Shown piece by piece: positions 1 through 13,484 of a DNA stretch of 64,000 nucleotides. Each line of letters opens with the position of its first letter. Within the stretch, counting starts at the first letter, position 1. The DNA is taken from assembly GCF_011386835.1 (NCBI RefSeq), contig NC_088794.1:66108506-66172505 (forward strand), read 5' to 3'. The notes under the pieces are model-generated. The model saw nothing but the letters and a program-made list of their open reading frames with translations. It searched no databases and was not told the origin of the DNA. The position numbers were made by a program, and so were the translations under genes. The DNA comes from Chrysemys picta bellii (taxonomy: Eukaryota > Chordata > Testudines > Emydidae).

Positions 1-2480
1 TTGGATATGGATTCCACTTGTTCAGAATTGCAAAAGTGTTTGAGAGTATGCGCTTTGGATGAAAGGTTCCAGCCCTTCTCTACCTATAACAATGTAAACA
101 GCAAGCGTTTTTTGGTGGTGAGAGCTAATTTATACTTCTGTATTAATAAATACAAATTAATACATCAACATGTGTTCTGTAGGTTTATTGAACCGATAGA
201 AAGAACAAATGTCATTGTTCTGTTTTATGCGTATACTTATCCTATGGGCTGTCTCTTGTACAGAAAGTCTGCTCTTCAGCATTCTTAGGCCAAGTTAGTT
301 TATTTAAATGCTATTGACATTTGATCTCCATAAATACAGTAATTATTTCCCCCATCATTAATACATATACCAACTAGGAAACTGACCTACATCTTCAGTA
401 TACTGTTCCTTAATAAGAAATTTTTAATCATATTAAAATCTTTTAAATCATATTACATCAATCAGACCAGTTGTATTTACGAGATGGGATTATTTTAAAT
501 GTAATAAAAAAAGCATGTTTAAAAGGTCCAGACAATTGGTAATTCAAAACAAGAACAGTGTGAGCTCTAAAATAGATTTTTGTCAGTTTAATTTTAGATA
601 CAACTTTAGCTTGCTTGAATCCTAATTCACTAGGAAAATAACTTTCTTTAGAAACTAAAGATGGTGATTAACGCAATAAATTTAGTAAATCATAAATGCA
701 CTAACAGTGTTTACTACGCCTATCTTTTAACTGCTCTGGAACTGTAGAGTGCATTTATTTGTGTTAGTTTGCTTGACTTCCTCTGCTTGAATAGGTTTCA
801 TTTCTTATGATCGTAACCTAAAACTATCATCAACAAACAATATCCCAACTCCCATTTCACTTCAGCCATGCTGAACTGTTTTTACTGCCAATAAGACTGT
901 GTATCCCACAACAATATCCCATAAGAGTTCAGCACCTCTTCTTAGTTTGCCAACTAAAGCTGCCAGATGACAGGTGTAAGAGGTCCACATAGAAATTATG
1001 TAACTTGATAACTCAGCTTTACTCTTGTGTTCTAGCCTCTGTTGTAAGAAGATATTATTTAGCTTGTATCACTGTTGCAAATTTACTGGATTCCTGCAGA
1101 ATTTTTCTGCCCCCTGTGTGATTATATTAACTTTATAATACCTTGATTTTTTGCCTATTCATGCTAAAATGTCTTGTCAGTGAGCATCATTGTTTCAATT
1201 ATTGTATGTTTATTCTGTGAAATGAATATTTCATAATGCAGATAAAGATGATTTTCCAGAGTAAAGTATGCAGCTAGGACTCTTACAATACCCACACATA
1301 AGTTACTCTTATAATACCCATACATAAACAAACCTAAATGCCTAGCACACTTGTGGGAGTACTAAATAATTAATAAATAACAACCAGACAGATGGTACTA
1401 CACCTAATTGTTATCTCTTTCTGGTATTCATTTCTCATTAATATATACCTGCATTGTGAAGTGTGTTGAAAAGTGTTATGAAAGAGTCAGCAGCAGGTAC
1501 AATACAGAGATGAGGAGGGGGAAGCAGAATACACACAGTTCTAAGTGAGCCTCTTCAGTTTTAATGACCCAGAGGTCAGCAAAGTGCATGCACACACATG
1601 CAGTTGTGGCAAATGGTTGTATTGTGCTTGTATGTTGAAGTTCTAAAAAAAAAAATGCTTCGAAGGGTTTGGGATTTCCTTTTTAAAATTCTGCCTCTTT
1701 TTTCTTTTCCTGACCATGTGACAGTTGGAAATGACAAATAGTCTAAAAAGCACAACAGTTCTTTATTAAGGACTGAATTATTATTACAGGATGACATGAT
1801 CCAAGATTTCTAAATCTAGTGATAGATGTAAAAACATTAGCCAGGATGTTTGACCTCTTTGGATTGGCACAAGGAGATCACTGCAATGACAACCAATGTT
1901 GTCTCCATGTCACATACAGGTCTGAACCCTGAATGAGGTAAAAAAATGGGAGGAGGAAAGATGCTGCTGGAATTGGTCCGCAGCCACCTTTTCAGTGATG
2001 TTCCCCAAGAAGGGAAGGCTAAAAACTGATTAGTATTAGTGAGGTTGCTAATGTCAGGTCATGGGACTTAGTAGCAATCTCGGTCAATAAAGGATCCAGT
2101 GAATTGCAGTGGCTGTTTCATGAGCTGTAAGAGCCCTAGGCTGAACTTGTAGGTTTTTGTGCAGACTTTTCCTATCAGTTCTAGGACTTCAGACTTATGT
2201 GACTGCATGGAATTCATTCAGGGAAGATGGTTAAATAACTCCCCATCCCCAGCCTCTGCTTTCACGATACTAAAGACCACTCTGAATCTCGTAGTACTTA
2301 TCTGTGAAGTAGACAACTCCTATCTTATTTCATGATGCCTGTAATGACAGGGATAAAGAAAGTACCAAAATCCCCAGCATTGGAGCTGTTTGTCCTCTGA
2401 CTCTCCAGATTCCCTAAAAGAGGCATCAGTGATCCACCACAAAGATCTTACATGCACAGGAATACAGGTGCTATTCTCAC
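1..2480. other. No gene recognised; AT-rich unique-looking DNA
   Basis: No open frame here shows a domain, a plausible exon or a repeat signature I recognise. The frame at the very start (1-288) and the one at 1576-1797 on the minus strand have low-complexity, non-conserved-looking translations and are probably chance. Short A and T runs are scattered through it. Confidence 0.6.
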
Positions 2481-3646
2481 TCAAGTTATCTTAACAATAT
2501 ATTTAAAAGATATTAACAAGATATTAAAAGAATTTGAAGAACAAGCCAAAGACTCCAAAAGTAATAGCATTTTTTTTAAACACATCAGAAGCAGAAAGCC
2601 TGCTAAACAACCAGTGGGGCCACTGGACGATCGAGATGCTAAAGGAGCACTCAAAGATGATATGGCCATTGCGGAGAAACTAAATGATTTCTTCACTGTT
2701 GAGGATGTGAGGGAGATTCCCAAACCTGAGCCATTCTTTTTGGGTGACAGATATGAGGAACTGTCCCAAATTGAGGTGTCATTAGAGAAGGTTTTGGAAC
2801 AAATTGATAAACTAAACAGTAATAAGTCTCCAGGACCTGATGGTATTCTCCCAAGATTTCTGAAGGAACTCAAATGTGAAATTGCAGGACTACTAACTGT
2901 CATCTGTAACCTATCATTTAAATCAGTGTCTGTACCAAATGACTGGAGGATAGCTAATGTGATGCCAATTTTTAAAAAGGGCTCCAGAAGTGACCCTGGC
3001 AACTACAGGCAGGTAAGCCTCACTTCAGTACCGGGCAAATTGGTTGAAACTATCGTAAAGAACAATATTGTCAGACAGATAGATAGATGAATATAATTTG
3101 TTGGGAAATAGTCCACATGGTTTTTGTAAAGGGAAATCATGCCTCACCAATCTACTAGAATTCTTTGAGGGGGTCAACAAGCATGCGGACCAAGGAGATC
3201 CAGTGGATATAGTGTATTTAGATTTTCAGAAAGCCTTTGACAAGGTCCCTCACCAAAGGCTTTTAAACAAAATAAGCAGTCATGGGATAAGAGGGAAGTT
3301 TCTCTCATGGACTGGTAACTAGTTAAAAGATCAGAATCAAAGGGTAGGAATAAATGGTCAGTTTTTAGAGTGGGGAGAGGTAAATAGTGGTGTCCTCCAG
3401 GGATCTGTACTGGGTCCAGTCCAATTTAACATATTCATAAACTATTTGGAAAAAGGTGTAAGCAGTGAGGTGGCAAAAATTGCAGATGATACAAAACTAC
3501 TCAAGATAGTTAAGTCCCAGGCAGACTGTGAAGAGCTACAGAAGGATCTCACAAAACTGGGTGACTGGGCAACAAAATAGGAGATGATATTTAATGTTGA
3601 TAGTAATGATAGTAATGCAAAGTAATGAACATTGGAAAACATAATC

Positions 3647-3699
<53 letters not shown>

Positions 3700-4540
3700 A
3701 TGATGGGGTTCAAATTAGCTGTTACCGCTCAAGAAAGAGACTTTGGAGTCATTGTGGATAGTTCTCTGAAATCATCCACTCAATGTGCAGCGGCAGTCAA
3801 AAAAGCGAACAGAATGTTGGCAATCATCAAGAATAGGATAGATAATAAGACAGAAAATATCACATTGCCTCTATATAAATCCATGGTATGCCCACACCTT
3901 GAATACTGCGTGCAGATGTGGTCGCCCCATCTTAAAAAAGATACATTGGAATTGGAAAAGGTTCAGAAAAGGGCAACAAAAATGATTAGGGGTATAGAAT
4001 GGCTTCCGTATGAGGAGAGATTAATAAGACTGGGACTTTTCAGCTTGGAAAAGAGGCAACTAAGGAGGGATATGATAGAGGTCTATAAAATCATGAGTGG
4101 TATAGAGAAAGTAAATAAGGAAGTGGTATTTACTCCTTCTCATAATACAAGAACAAGGGGCCACCCACCAAATGAAATTAACAGGTAGGAGGTTTAAAAC
4201 AAACATAAGAAAGTATTTTTTCATGCAACGCACTGTCAACCTCTGGAACTCCTTGCCAGAGGGTGTTGCAAAGGCCAGTACTATAATGGGGTTCAAAAGG
4301 GAGCTAGATAGATTCATGGAAGACCCGTCCATCAATGACTATTAGCCAGGATGGTCAGGAATGGTGTCCCTAGTCTCTGTTTGCCAGAAGCTGGGATTGG
4401 GTGACAAGGCATGGATCACTTGATGATAACCTGTCTGTTCATTCCCTTTGGGGCACCTGCCATTGGCCACTGTCAGAGGACAGAATACTGGGCTTGATGG
4501 ACCTTTGGTCTGACCCAGTAAGGCCGTTCTTATGTTCTAA
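2481..4540 (+). pseudogene. Decayed CR1/L3-type LINE, reverse transcriptase region to 3' end
   Basis: Relic of a non-LTR retrotransposon. The translation runs from the endonuclease-RT linker (about 2500) through RT. Visible blocks are NKSPGPDGI, the NVMPIFKKGS...[14 protein letters not shown] block, the FQKAFDKVPHQ catalytic block near 3225, a LQGSVLGPV block near 3400 and an ADDTKLL block near 3485. These lie in different frames: one frame stops at 3088-3090, the next runs 3098-3322 and stops, and RT resumes at 3698-4188 ([24 protein letters not shown]). An AT microsatellite interrupts it. The 3' UTR ends with the 'gacccagtaaggccgttcttatgttc' type tail known from CR1/L2/L3-group LINEs of reptiles. 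The 5' half (ORF1 and most of the endonuclease) is missing. The superfamily is certain; the exact clade (CR1 versus L3) is inferred. Confidence 0.88.
3652..3695. repeat. (TA)n microsatellite
   Basis: An uninterrupted TA dinucleotide run of about 44 bp inside the LINE relic. It contributes a meaningless Ile-Tyr stretch to the overlapping frame. Confidence 0.97.
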
Positions 4541-7500
4541 GCCACTTTAACACCCATGAAGACAATGTTTTAACACCTTTTCAGACGTGTGAGTTGGTTG
4601 TATTGTAGTCTGGGAGAAAGCCTGCTCCTTCCCCCACTGACGTCAATGGGAGCTTTACCACTGATTTCAAAGGGAGCAGGAAGAAGGCTTCAATGGGATT
4701 AAAAAATCAGAAGCCACTGAAAGAATATGAAGGAAATATGAAACAGCAGGAGAAGGCAGCAGTTTTAGCAGCTGCACTGTGGGTAACCTGGTTGACAAAC
4801 AGAGTATATCATAACATTTGATCATATTACCCTCCCCTTATTTGTCTGTAAAGTGTTATGCACATTTACAGCGCTATTTAAATAAAATAATAATAATAAT
4901 AATAATTAATAAAATAATAACTAATATAATCCATGTCAAATCAATCAAACTTCACTCCTAGGATCTTTTTAGATTGCTACACTGTATCTCCATAACACTG
5001 AATTAGTTCCCTTCTCTATCAAACTCACAGCCAGGGGAGCTGGAACAATTTTTATAGTGGGGGTGCTGAAAGCCATTGAACCAAACTTTAAACCCTGTAT
5101 ATAATGGAAACCACTTCAAGTTCCAGCACCAATGCTCACAGAATATTTTTTTTAATTAAGTCTTTTACCCTCAGCTCTGTAGTCAGCTGAGTTACATCAG
5201 CCTGATTTCTGAGTAGCTTTCATTCTTTCATTTAACATTTACTTAACAAATAATGTACACCATACATTATATTAAAATAAAAGAAACCCCCACACTTTGA
5301 TACCCAGGTGAAAATGAAAAGAATCCTTTCAGATGAGTGTTCTCATACCAAAAGAATAGAGATGCTGCCTATTGCTCACCAATAAATAATTTCATATTAG
5401 TCACCAGAACTAGTCAGTGCTCACAGTGAAAGAACAATTAGAGGAAAGCTGAATTTGAGAAGGAATAAAGCTTTGGTAAAGGAATACTTGTTAAACCTAC
5501 AGCTAGGCAGTTCTGTGTGGTTCTTTAAAGCTGCTCAGTCTGCTTCAAGATGCCCCACCTTGCATCTCAGTCAAACAATAATATATGTGCAGCAGAGAAA
5601 GCTGACTGAAGCCGTGCTGTGGCTCAGAAGTTGGAAAATATTTGCCTGAGACTGGGAGGTAAAAGGAAGACATAAGATAATAGAGTTAAAGAAGCTTATT
5701 CTCTATTGGCACAATCCTGCAAGATGCTGAATGATTGGCTTCTGTAGGAGTAGCTGACTCAATGGGAGCTGAAAGCCCTCAGCACCTCTCAGAAGGTACT
5801 TGGAGCCCATTGCAGGATCAGCTGTTTACAGATATTCACTGTAGATTAGTTTCTTGGTATGAGCTGAGGATTCTATAGGAGCTGGACAGCATCAGCTAGG
5901 CCCTATGCATTACTTCTTGCTCCCTTTTGCAAGGTTGCCATATAAATCCCCTTTGTGCAACAAAAATGTCTGGTCAGGGCTCTTGAGACATCATGAAGAG
6001 GGACCCAGGCAGTGGATAAAGATGCAAAAAAAAATCAGGCAGAAAGAGAAAGGTGTTTGTGATGGAGCTTTCCCTGAGGCACTTTGCCCCTGCTGCTCCA
6101 ATGGAGCTAGGTAGGACTGGCATCTTATTCAGCAACTCAGGAAATAGACTCCCCCATGCACACCTTAGGAGCTTCACCAGAGAGGAACAAGGACAGGTTT
6201 GGGGAACAAGGGAAGGTGGCACATCTCCTATGTACCTGGAGATGCTCTGCAGCTGCAGATATGCCTGTCATGTAAAGTTCCTATGCGTTACCAGAGGAGT
6301 CTGCTCTGGTGGACCTCTTCTTGGAAGTCTTCCTTTTTTCTCATTGTAAACTCCCTGCTGCCAATCCCTTCTCAAGAAACCTCCATTCCCTACTGGCTCG
6401 TGGAAGCAAGGGGTAGGTTTTCTTTTAGATTGGGTTAGGACAGTCTGTGAAGGGGGAGGCAGGCTGACAAGAGAGGGCCTTCTGGGCCTTGCCCCATCAT
6501 TCTAGGGGCTTGCTGAATAATATAGGTTTCTTGTGCTGTACAGTACCAGGGCCCTTCGGTACATTTCATTTATGTTCCTGTTTGCCATCCAATAGGCCCA
6601 TGGCCCCCTTACCATGAATAGACCAATGAGTCCATTGTGGCAATTGTACAATTAACCCAAGCTGTCTCCCTCCTAATACAGGACCTTCTGATAGTCCCAG
6701 TTCCCCTCTCTTTTCATGCCTAAAAGAGCCCAGTGTAGGTCCCAGCACCCACAGCAAAATCTCAGCTGGGCTCAGCTGCTGCTGAATTCAAATCTTGCAT
6801 GCTTTAGGTTGTGCATATGAATTCCTTCCATACATGTGCAAACACAACCAATAAGGCCCTCTCTCTTTCTGACATTAATTTAGGCTGGGTGCTCAGCTGC
6901 AGCACACTTACTACCCTGCCTGTTAATATGAGAAAGGAGGAGAGGTTCCCACACCAGCACATTGACTACAATGTGACTTCCTCAAGAACTTGCTTACTAA
7001 CAATCTAAAAATGAACTCGGCATAGAAACATGCTAATATAGCTGCCAACTGGAAGCTTACTGCTGCATGTTATATGCATTCTCCCCCAAGGCACGCTTCC
7101 CTCATAACTCAAGGGAACCCTGTCAACAAGATTTTTTGTAACCTAATCTTTATTTCTAACTTTACTTTAAGCAGCTTTACATCAGCTTGTTAACTCTGCT
7201 AGTTTTATCATAATTTGTGTCAGGATCATTTAGCTCTCAGAACCTCTCATACATTGCTTTTCAGTGAGAGTATTGTGCAATGTTGTCATCAAAGCACTTG
7301 CAAGCGTGTGATGTGGCTGGTGTTAATCTGCACAATTGTAGGAGTGATTTTATCTCTACTTATTTGCAGCACAAAAATCTATAATCACAGATTTTAGGGT
7401 CAGCAAATTGTTCTTTGTTGTATAGAGTTCCTAACCTTCAGCACAGTTTGCTTTTATATAGCACTTTACAAACACTTATTATGGAGTGATAGCAGTTGCT

Positions 7501-8068
7501 TCTGGGTACATCATCTCTCTCTATGAAAAGAGCAAAAATATCAAATAGGCAACTTGTTTCTAACCCAAACAGAGCTTTCTGTTCAGTTAATATAGATACA
7601 ATCCATTTAGACCTTTTGCCTCCTGATTAGGTAATCCCAAAGCAGGCTGTTTCACTTATTTGTGAAATTGAGAGTGAAGAACACTTCCAATAGGCTATTT
7701 CTATCTTTTTTTTTCCATTTGCATCTGTGTATGGTTGGAATGATAATACTTCAGATAATGGTCAGAGTTCTGTAAACCAGAAAACATCCAGGATGGGGCA
7801 GGTAAAATGGGGAATTCTCATAAATGGCATGTCCTTTTATTATATCCTAGCAATAGTAGCTATAGATTGCATGCAGGTAGGCATGACACTGAAAGCTCAT
7901 TGCAGAGCTCTACAGTTCTCTCAAAAGGGAATTATTTACAATGGGTGGCAAGGAAGGTGGGAAGAAAGATGCGATATTATAACCATAGTATCCTGAAGTG
8001 AGGCTAAATAGAGGAAAACAGACTGCATATCAGTGTAATTTTACTACAGGTATGTAATGAGGTACTCC
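4541..8068. other. No gene recognised; short repeat fragments only
   Basis: Contains a palindromic 'tcaatgggagct' repeat at about 4628-4690, a SINE-like tail ('acagcgctatttaaataaaa') ending in an AAT run at about 4860-4920, and another copy of the 'caatgggagct' repeat at about 5756-5822. Open frames at 5905-6438 overlap on both strands, lack any motif and look like chance. Nothing else supportable. Confidence 0.55.
4881..4920 (+). repeat. AAT-rich tail of a SINE-like fragment
   Basis: An (AAT)n run directly after 'acagcgctatttaaataaaa', the arrangement seen at the 3' ends of MIR-like SINEs in reptiles. The body of the SINE upstream is too decayed to delimit. Confidence 0.5.
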
Positions 8069-8461
8069 TGTTAACCCTCACAGCCAGAAGCCTCTTCTGG
8101 GTGCAATCACCAGTGCCTTTTATTTACAGTCAGCGCCCACCGCATCTATTTACAAACCACTCCAAACTAGCAACCTTGGGGACACCTAGCTTGTCCAGCA
8201 AGTAGGGACGGGACAAGACAAGACAAGACAGGCTAGGCTCTTCGCTTTTCTCTTTTTCTTCCTCTCCCACCTCCCCCCCATCTTCACTTCCTTCCTACCT
8301 GCCTGCTTGCCAGCCCTATATAGCCCCTGGCTAATAAGGCCCACAGGTGCGTCCCTTCTATCAATTAGGCGTGGCATACTCAGCCAGCCCCAATTAATGC
8401 TTCTTAATTGGAGCTGGGCTAACAGGCTGGCTCAGGACCTCCTGGCTAGCACCCTGTTACA
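8069..8461 (-). mobile_element. Solo LTR of an LTR retrotransposon
   Basis: On the minus strand the segment starts TGTAACAGGGTG and ends GTTAACA, so it has TG...CA ends. It carries a TATA-like CTATATAGGG (about 8314-8323 on the plus strand) and an AATAAA polyadenylation signal (8119-8124), in the order expected for U3-R-U5. Its GC-richer composition stands out from the flanks. No internal gag-pol sequence adjoins either side, so I call it a solo LTR. I could not see a convincing target duplication. The family (Gypsy-like or ERV) is not determined. Confidence 0.65.
8216..8232. repeat. Short (GACAA)n run in the LTR
   Basis: Three to four tandem units of 'acaag' inside the LTR. Probably slippage. 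Confidence 0.7.
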
Positions 8462-8637
8462 GGGTAAAATCAAGCAGAATAAGGTACAGCCTCCTGTAGG
8501 ATGGCTTATTTAAAACTGGAGCAGAAAATACCCTAGAAATAATACTACAATGAACAATCTTGCACTAGCGAAGGGATGGACTAAATCATCCAATAAGTCT
8601 TTTCCTTCTCTGACTTATATACTTTTAGCAACCAGAA

Positions 8638-8702
8638 CCTGGCCCCATTAAAGTCAAGGGCAAAACTCCCATTGACTTCTATGGGACCAGGATTTGGCCC
8701 TA
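8638..8702. repeat. Short palindromic repeat ('cattgacttc...atggga' family)
   Basis: Begins 'cctggccccatt' and ends 'aggatttggccct', with 'cccattgacttctatggga' inside, giving imperfect inverted ends. One of more than a dozen such copies in the window (see findings). Confidence 0.6.
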
Positions 8703-9223
8703 TGATTCAAATTTAGCCTCCTGAGTCACATTTGCCCTGAGAGGCTGCAGAGCCAAGTGCTCCATCCTGATGCTTGCAGTCATGAAGCTTATTTAGTACT
8801 CCCTTTTCAGATAAGCGGACAGAATAAGAAGTAGGAACTCAAGTCTTTTGTACACAGTTATTCTAATAATCCTCATTATCCTGTATAAACTCAGTTGCTA
8901 GTTGTCCTGTCCCTGCACCACTCAAGCCCATTTGCTATTTGTCTTACTGACCTGAATTCTTACTGCAATCATGCTCTTGGACTTTTGATGCTAATCCCCA
9001 CACAGTCTTGGGTATTCCATAGATTATGTGGGATCATGCCTGTGTCTGACCCAATTTACAACTTGGCTGAGAATAACACAAACTGTTATACTCTACAAGA
9101 CTGATTACTTTATGCTTAAGAAACTCACTTTAAACAACACTGTTCCTTAGTCAAGTCTAAAGCCTAAAATATTCATTGTTTTCCATGGACAAAATAACAG
9201 CCATGTGCATATGTTGTCAACAC

Positions 9224-9341
9224 AGTAAAAACTGAATAAGGGTCCAGATCCTCAAAAGTCAAAGGAACTATTCTGATTTACTGCGTTGTTCACCCAGTAA
9301 AAACTGAGATCCTCAAAAGCCAAAGGAGCTATTCTGATATA
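9224..9341 (+). repeat. Local direct duplication, about 50-bp units
   Basis: Two units containing 'gatcctcaaaagtcaaagg' and 'gatcctcaaaagccaaagg', each preceded by 'cagtaaaaactga' and followed by 'ctattctgat'. They differ by a few substitutions and a small indel, so this is a short tandem duplication of moderate age. Confidence 0.75.
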
Positions 9342-10131
9342 CACCTGCTGAGGTTCTGGTTTTATTATCATATCTTTCCATTGCCACCAGTTGGTGAAGG
9401 GGAAAGAGAGGCAGCTGAATAAAGATGTATATTTGATTTGTAGCCTGTGCTCATCTCATAGTAAATCACAGTACTGTAATTTGGAGCTGCTGAAGGCTGG
9501 AAAAAAACTATAACATCCTGTTAAACAGAAAGATCTGATGATTATATTACTGTACAATGTTTCTCTAAGCACACACTTGCTGTTGTAATTATCATAGCTT
9601 TTTTCTGTGATATTTACATGGCAAATATGTTAAAACTTCCTAAATAATTAGATAAATATAATATATTGTGAAGTTCAAGTTATGAGTTCAAACTTCAAAA
9701 GTTTAGGTCAATTGGGGGTGCTGCCTTTTTCTTGTGGCTTGCAGTTACTGAATGTGTGCTTTTTTTGTATTAGTCCATCACTTGGCTGGATGGCTTCTTA
9801 AGACTGCTGCAGCAGTTGATTAGGGGCTAACTCAGAGTTTATCACATACCCACCCATGAGTGAAGCAGATGATGAGTTGCTTACAGGTCATAGTGGCAAG
9901 AAAGGGCACCAAATTAAAAGCAAAAGCAGACATTTAAAAAATTGCTCTGTGAATTTTAAAGGTCTGCCTAAGGACATGTGGCGTTTGAAAAAGCAGCCAT
10001 TAAAAAAACTACAACAACTGTATCTGGTGTGAGGAAGAGAATCTATATTATGTATATGGTGACTTGTGAGACAGGTGTGAGGACACAAACCAAACTTATA
10101 GAAGTATAACAATGTCTGTGACCAGCATATA

Positions 10132-10154
10132 TGTGTGTGTGTGTGTGTGTGTGT
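10132..10154 (+). repeat. (TG)n microsatellite
   Basis: About 11-12 uninterrupted TG units. The histidine/threonine runs in overlapping minus-strand frames come from this. Confidence 0.95.
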
Positions 10155-13100
10155 TTGAGGACACTTGCAATTGAAACTAAACTGAAAAATATTAAAAGAA
10201 AATCGCAAGTTTTATTTTTAAACATATGTGGCTGGGTGGAGTATAGGAATGGACTGTGAAGACTGCTACTTGTTCAATAGACTCCAAACATAGACTCAGT
10301 AAGTATTCTCTCCTGGTCCTGGCAAATGGTAGTATTTCTATAAAACTGCTTTATTCTTATTATTGTATCAGAATTAAAAATGGGTCATGGCCATGCTTAG
10401 CTGTCAGACTGGTGATGATAGAAAATGATATAGTGATGCAGCTCATACCTCTGAGCTATCCCTCATGAGGAGCGATGTCCTTTCTTTGTATAGCCAGATT
10501 TTACCCTTCATAACGTTTCCGACTACTTCATTATTACTGTTACAAATTATTTCCCCATTAAATTGGGGCTAGAGATAATGTTATTATTGATGCTAAAGAC
10601 ATGAACTCCGGCTCATACAAAGCTTCCTGTGCAAATAATTTCCCCTCTGTTCCTCATTTCCCTGCACCTCACATTAGATCTTAGCAGGTTGAAATGCCTG
10701 ATAAGTAAAAGCCATTATGGTTAAAAGGTATAAAAACTCCTTTACACAAAAAGAGTTTGAAATGGTTTTTGACAGAATAATCTGAAGATTCCTGGCTGAA
10801 TCAGAGGTTAAGAAACTATAGTGGCTGTATAAATCCAAAACTCCCCAAGAGAAACAGATTAAAAAAACTCACAAACACAAAATAAGCTTCTGTCTTGTTT
10901 GTTAAACGCAGGTGTTTAAAGTGCATCTTATCTCAAGCCACTTTCCCACCAAACTTTCTGGCCTAGGGTGAATTGGCTTAGTCTCTGCCTGACTACAGTG
11001 CATGTGTAATCTGATGAATTCTCCCTTGCTGCCCAGAGACACAGCACGGACACACAGAACTGCTCTCCATCACTACAGCCATTGTATACAAACACGGAAA
11101 CACATGCAGAAGCTGTCTGAGTAAGCAAATGTGTATTTTTAGACACAATTACAGGTGGACAATACTAATATTAATCCCCAGGGGCCTTCAAGAACATATA
11201 CCCATAGTGTTCTATTTGCAAGGAATAAATGCATGCAGCTGTTATGTACTCAAATTAGGACAGAGCAAGAACACCAACAAGTTAAGATGCCCACATGCCT
11301 CCCCCAAGATCTCTATGGGAGCTGAAAATGTATTGCTTATATTGAGTGCTAAGCAGCACCATATTGTACAAAGACTGTATTTGTATTGCGCGGGACCTGA
11401 GCCCTTAGATACTACCGAGACTGTATCCAGTGCTCTGGCCTCCTCCTCACAGCTCCCATGCAAAAGAACAGGTTGAGACAGATCAGGGAGCAGCACAAAT
11501 ACTAGTAAAAATGGGAAGAGAGTATTGCGAGAGTGGGTTTGAGAGAGGAGGTCATGTGGGAGTTAAAGAGAGGGAAGTATGGAGGTGAGGATTGAATGTG
11601 TGGCTTAGGCTACACTACAGAATACTGAATTACCCCTTGTGGGTTTAATCAGGGTTAGCTGACACACTGCTGAAATTTGTCCTGGTCTACGTTGACCACT
11701 AAACTGTACTCAGTTAACACCATTGTTGGCAGCCATACTCAGAGACAGTAAAGGGGGCAGACATAGTGTAGAGTTCAATGTGGATAAAAGGTGAGAGTGT
11801 AGGAAGGGGTACTTGGAGGCCAAAAGGCCTGATCCAAAGCACGCTGAAATCACTGGTAAGACTGCTGATTCCACTGGGTTTGGATCTGGGCCAAATTCAT
11901 GAAAGGGATGAAAGAGGAAAGAGCACAGAAAATGGAGCAGAATAGAAGAATCACAAGAAAGTTAAGGTCAAAGAATAGAGACAGAAGAAGAGCAAGGCAT
12001 GCAGAAAAAGAGAATGAAGATACAGCTGGTGAGGTAGGACTGGAAGAAAACAATAATGGGGACACCTGGGGCTAATACCATTTACTACCACTGTACTTAA
12101 ATATGTCCTAATGTTTCATTCTAAAGAGGAGGAGAACTTTAGCATCCCTTCCACTCCTCCCACTTAACTGCCCAACCTGTCGCCTGTGTGTTCTCCATTG
12201 AAATCCCTATGTGAGAGATGCTCTAGTTTATCACTTTGAAAATCTGCTTACATTACATACTGCCTCCGCCTACTTTGTTCCAGAAACTTCTAATGAGCAA
12301 CAGGGAGGCACCCAAGTACAATAGAAATATATAAGTATTCCCTTTATCTATCTGGCTATTTCCCAGTATCACTCACCTCTCCCCCTGTTCTCCCCCTTCA
12401 ATGAAATATGTAACTTCTCTTATCAGAAACAGAATTGCAAGATAACTGCTACATTTATAGGAATTGAAGTAAGTGTACAAATGTTACTCCAAAATCAGTT
12501 TGGTTCACAGTCTTGCGCTTTCTGTTCAATATCCACTAATGGATTAGACAAACGCAAAAGGCTAAGGAAAGTGACTAATATTTATTAGAGAATTCCAGAA
12601 AATTAATCAAAGAAGAGAAGTTCATAAAATCACTGTTTTAACTTTGATGCTAAAAGGAAATTAACTACACAGGTACTGTACTAAATGTAGAAAAGTGTGT
12701 CATCCAAAGGAGATTTTAATTACTGGTTCTGCAATGTATTGTATTACAATATAGTTTACAAGTTATATTTTACAGAATATGCAAAGCAATTATCAGACAT
12801 GTTAGACAATGGGTGGAGGGAAATTGGAGGCTGAGGGGATTAGGAATGGAACAAAAAGACTTTCACCATTATGTCATCAATCCCAGGTTAATAAAGACCC
12901 TAAATTGTTTACCGTCCAACAGCTGTTCAGTGTCTTATGTGAACTGAGTTGGTGGATTTGGTCCAGTTTGTAGTAGACATATGTCCACATCACAAAAGTC
13001 ACCCCAGGAAATGGCAAAAATTGATCTCTCTGTTAGCAGTGCCAGCAGAGAGCCAACTATTGAATAGACATGGGCACTGCTATTGCCCATGCTGATCCAC

Positions 13101-13359
13101 ATAAGTGGATAAAGAACTTCATTAGCTAGTAATCCAATACCTCTAATGGGCTCACTTACAAAAACAAGTAAAGTGTATCTTTTTCCTGTAGGTACCCAGA
13201 AAATAGCCAAATGAAAATAATCTCATGAAAAGATGGGAAAAAGTATCTTAAAAAAGTAAAGTGAGTTTTGGTTCTATTTCCAAGACCATAAAAATATTAC
13301 CAGATTTCATAAGATATATAAACTCATATAAAAAAGTTCTGTTTTGTTAATTTCAGTAA

Positions 13360-13484
13360 GGACCTGATTCTATCACTGGTACTCATCTTGAGCTGCAATT
13401 ATATGAGTAGCCACAATGAAAGCAATGGGCTTACTCACATGAGTATGCTACTCTCAGGGAGTAAAGATGATAGAATCAGGCCCT
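13360..13484. mobile_element. 125-bp palindromic MITE-like element
   Basis: The left end 'ggacctgattctatc' is the near reverse complement of the right end 'gatagaatcaggccc', giving about 15-bp terminal inverted repeats. The interior has the 'cacaatgaaagcaatggg' core of the dispersed short-palindrome family. No coding capacity. I cannot assign a transposase superfamily and see no clear target duplication. Confidence 0.65.

Larger units (their letters stand above)
8703..13359. other. No gene recognised; small repeats
   Basis: Holds a local direct duplication (about 9224-9281 versus 9296-9341), a TG microsatellite and a possible 'caatgg/gatctgggcc' repeat at 11828-11895. At about 11600-11760 the sequence 'ttaggctacactacagaa' resembles the outer end of Harbinger-like MITEs but no partner end is visible. 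Open frames up to 115 residues show no recognisable domain. Confidence 0.5.

Noticed and set aside
5905..6438. Cluster of overlapping frames on both strands
   Set aside because: No domain, no codon bias I can see, no splice-site support and mutually exclusive frames.
10043..10225. Thr/His-rich minus frames that might look like a repeat protein
   Set aside because: The HTHTHTH stretch is the translated (TG)n microsatellite.
11605..11760. Possible Harbinger-like MITE ('ggctacactacagaa')
   Set aside because: Only one end-like sequence is visible; no inverted partner or target duplication, so not listed as an element.
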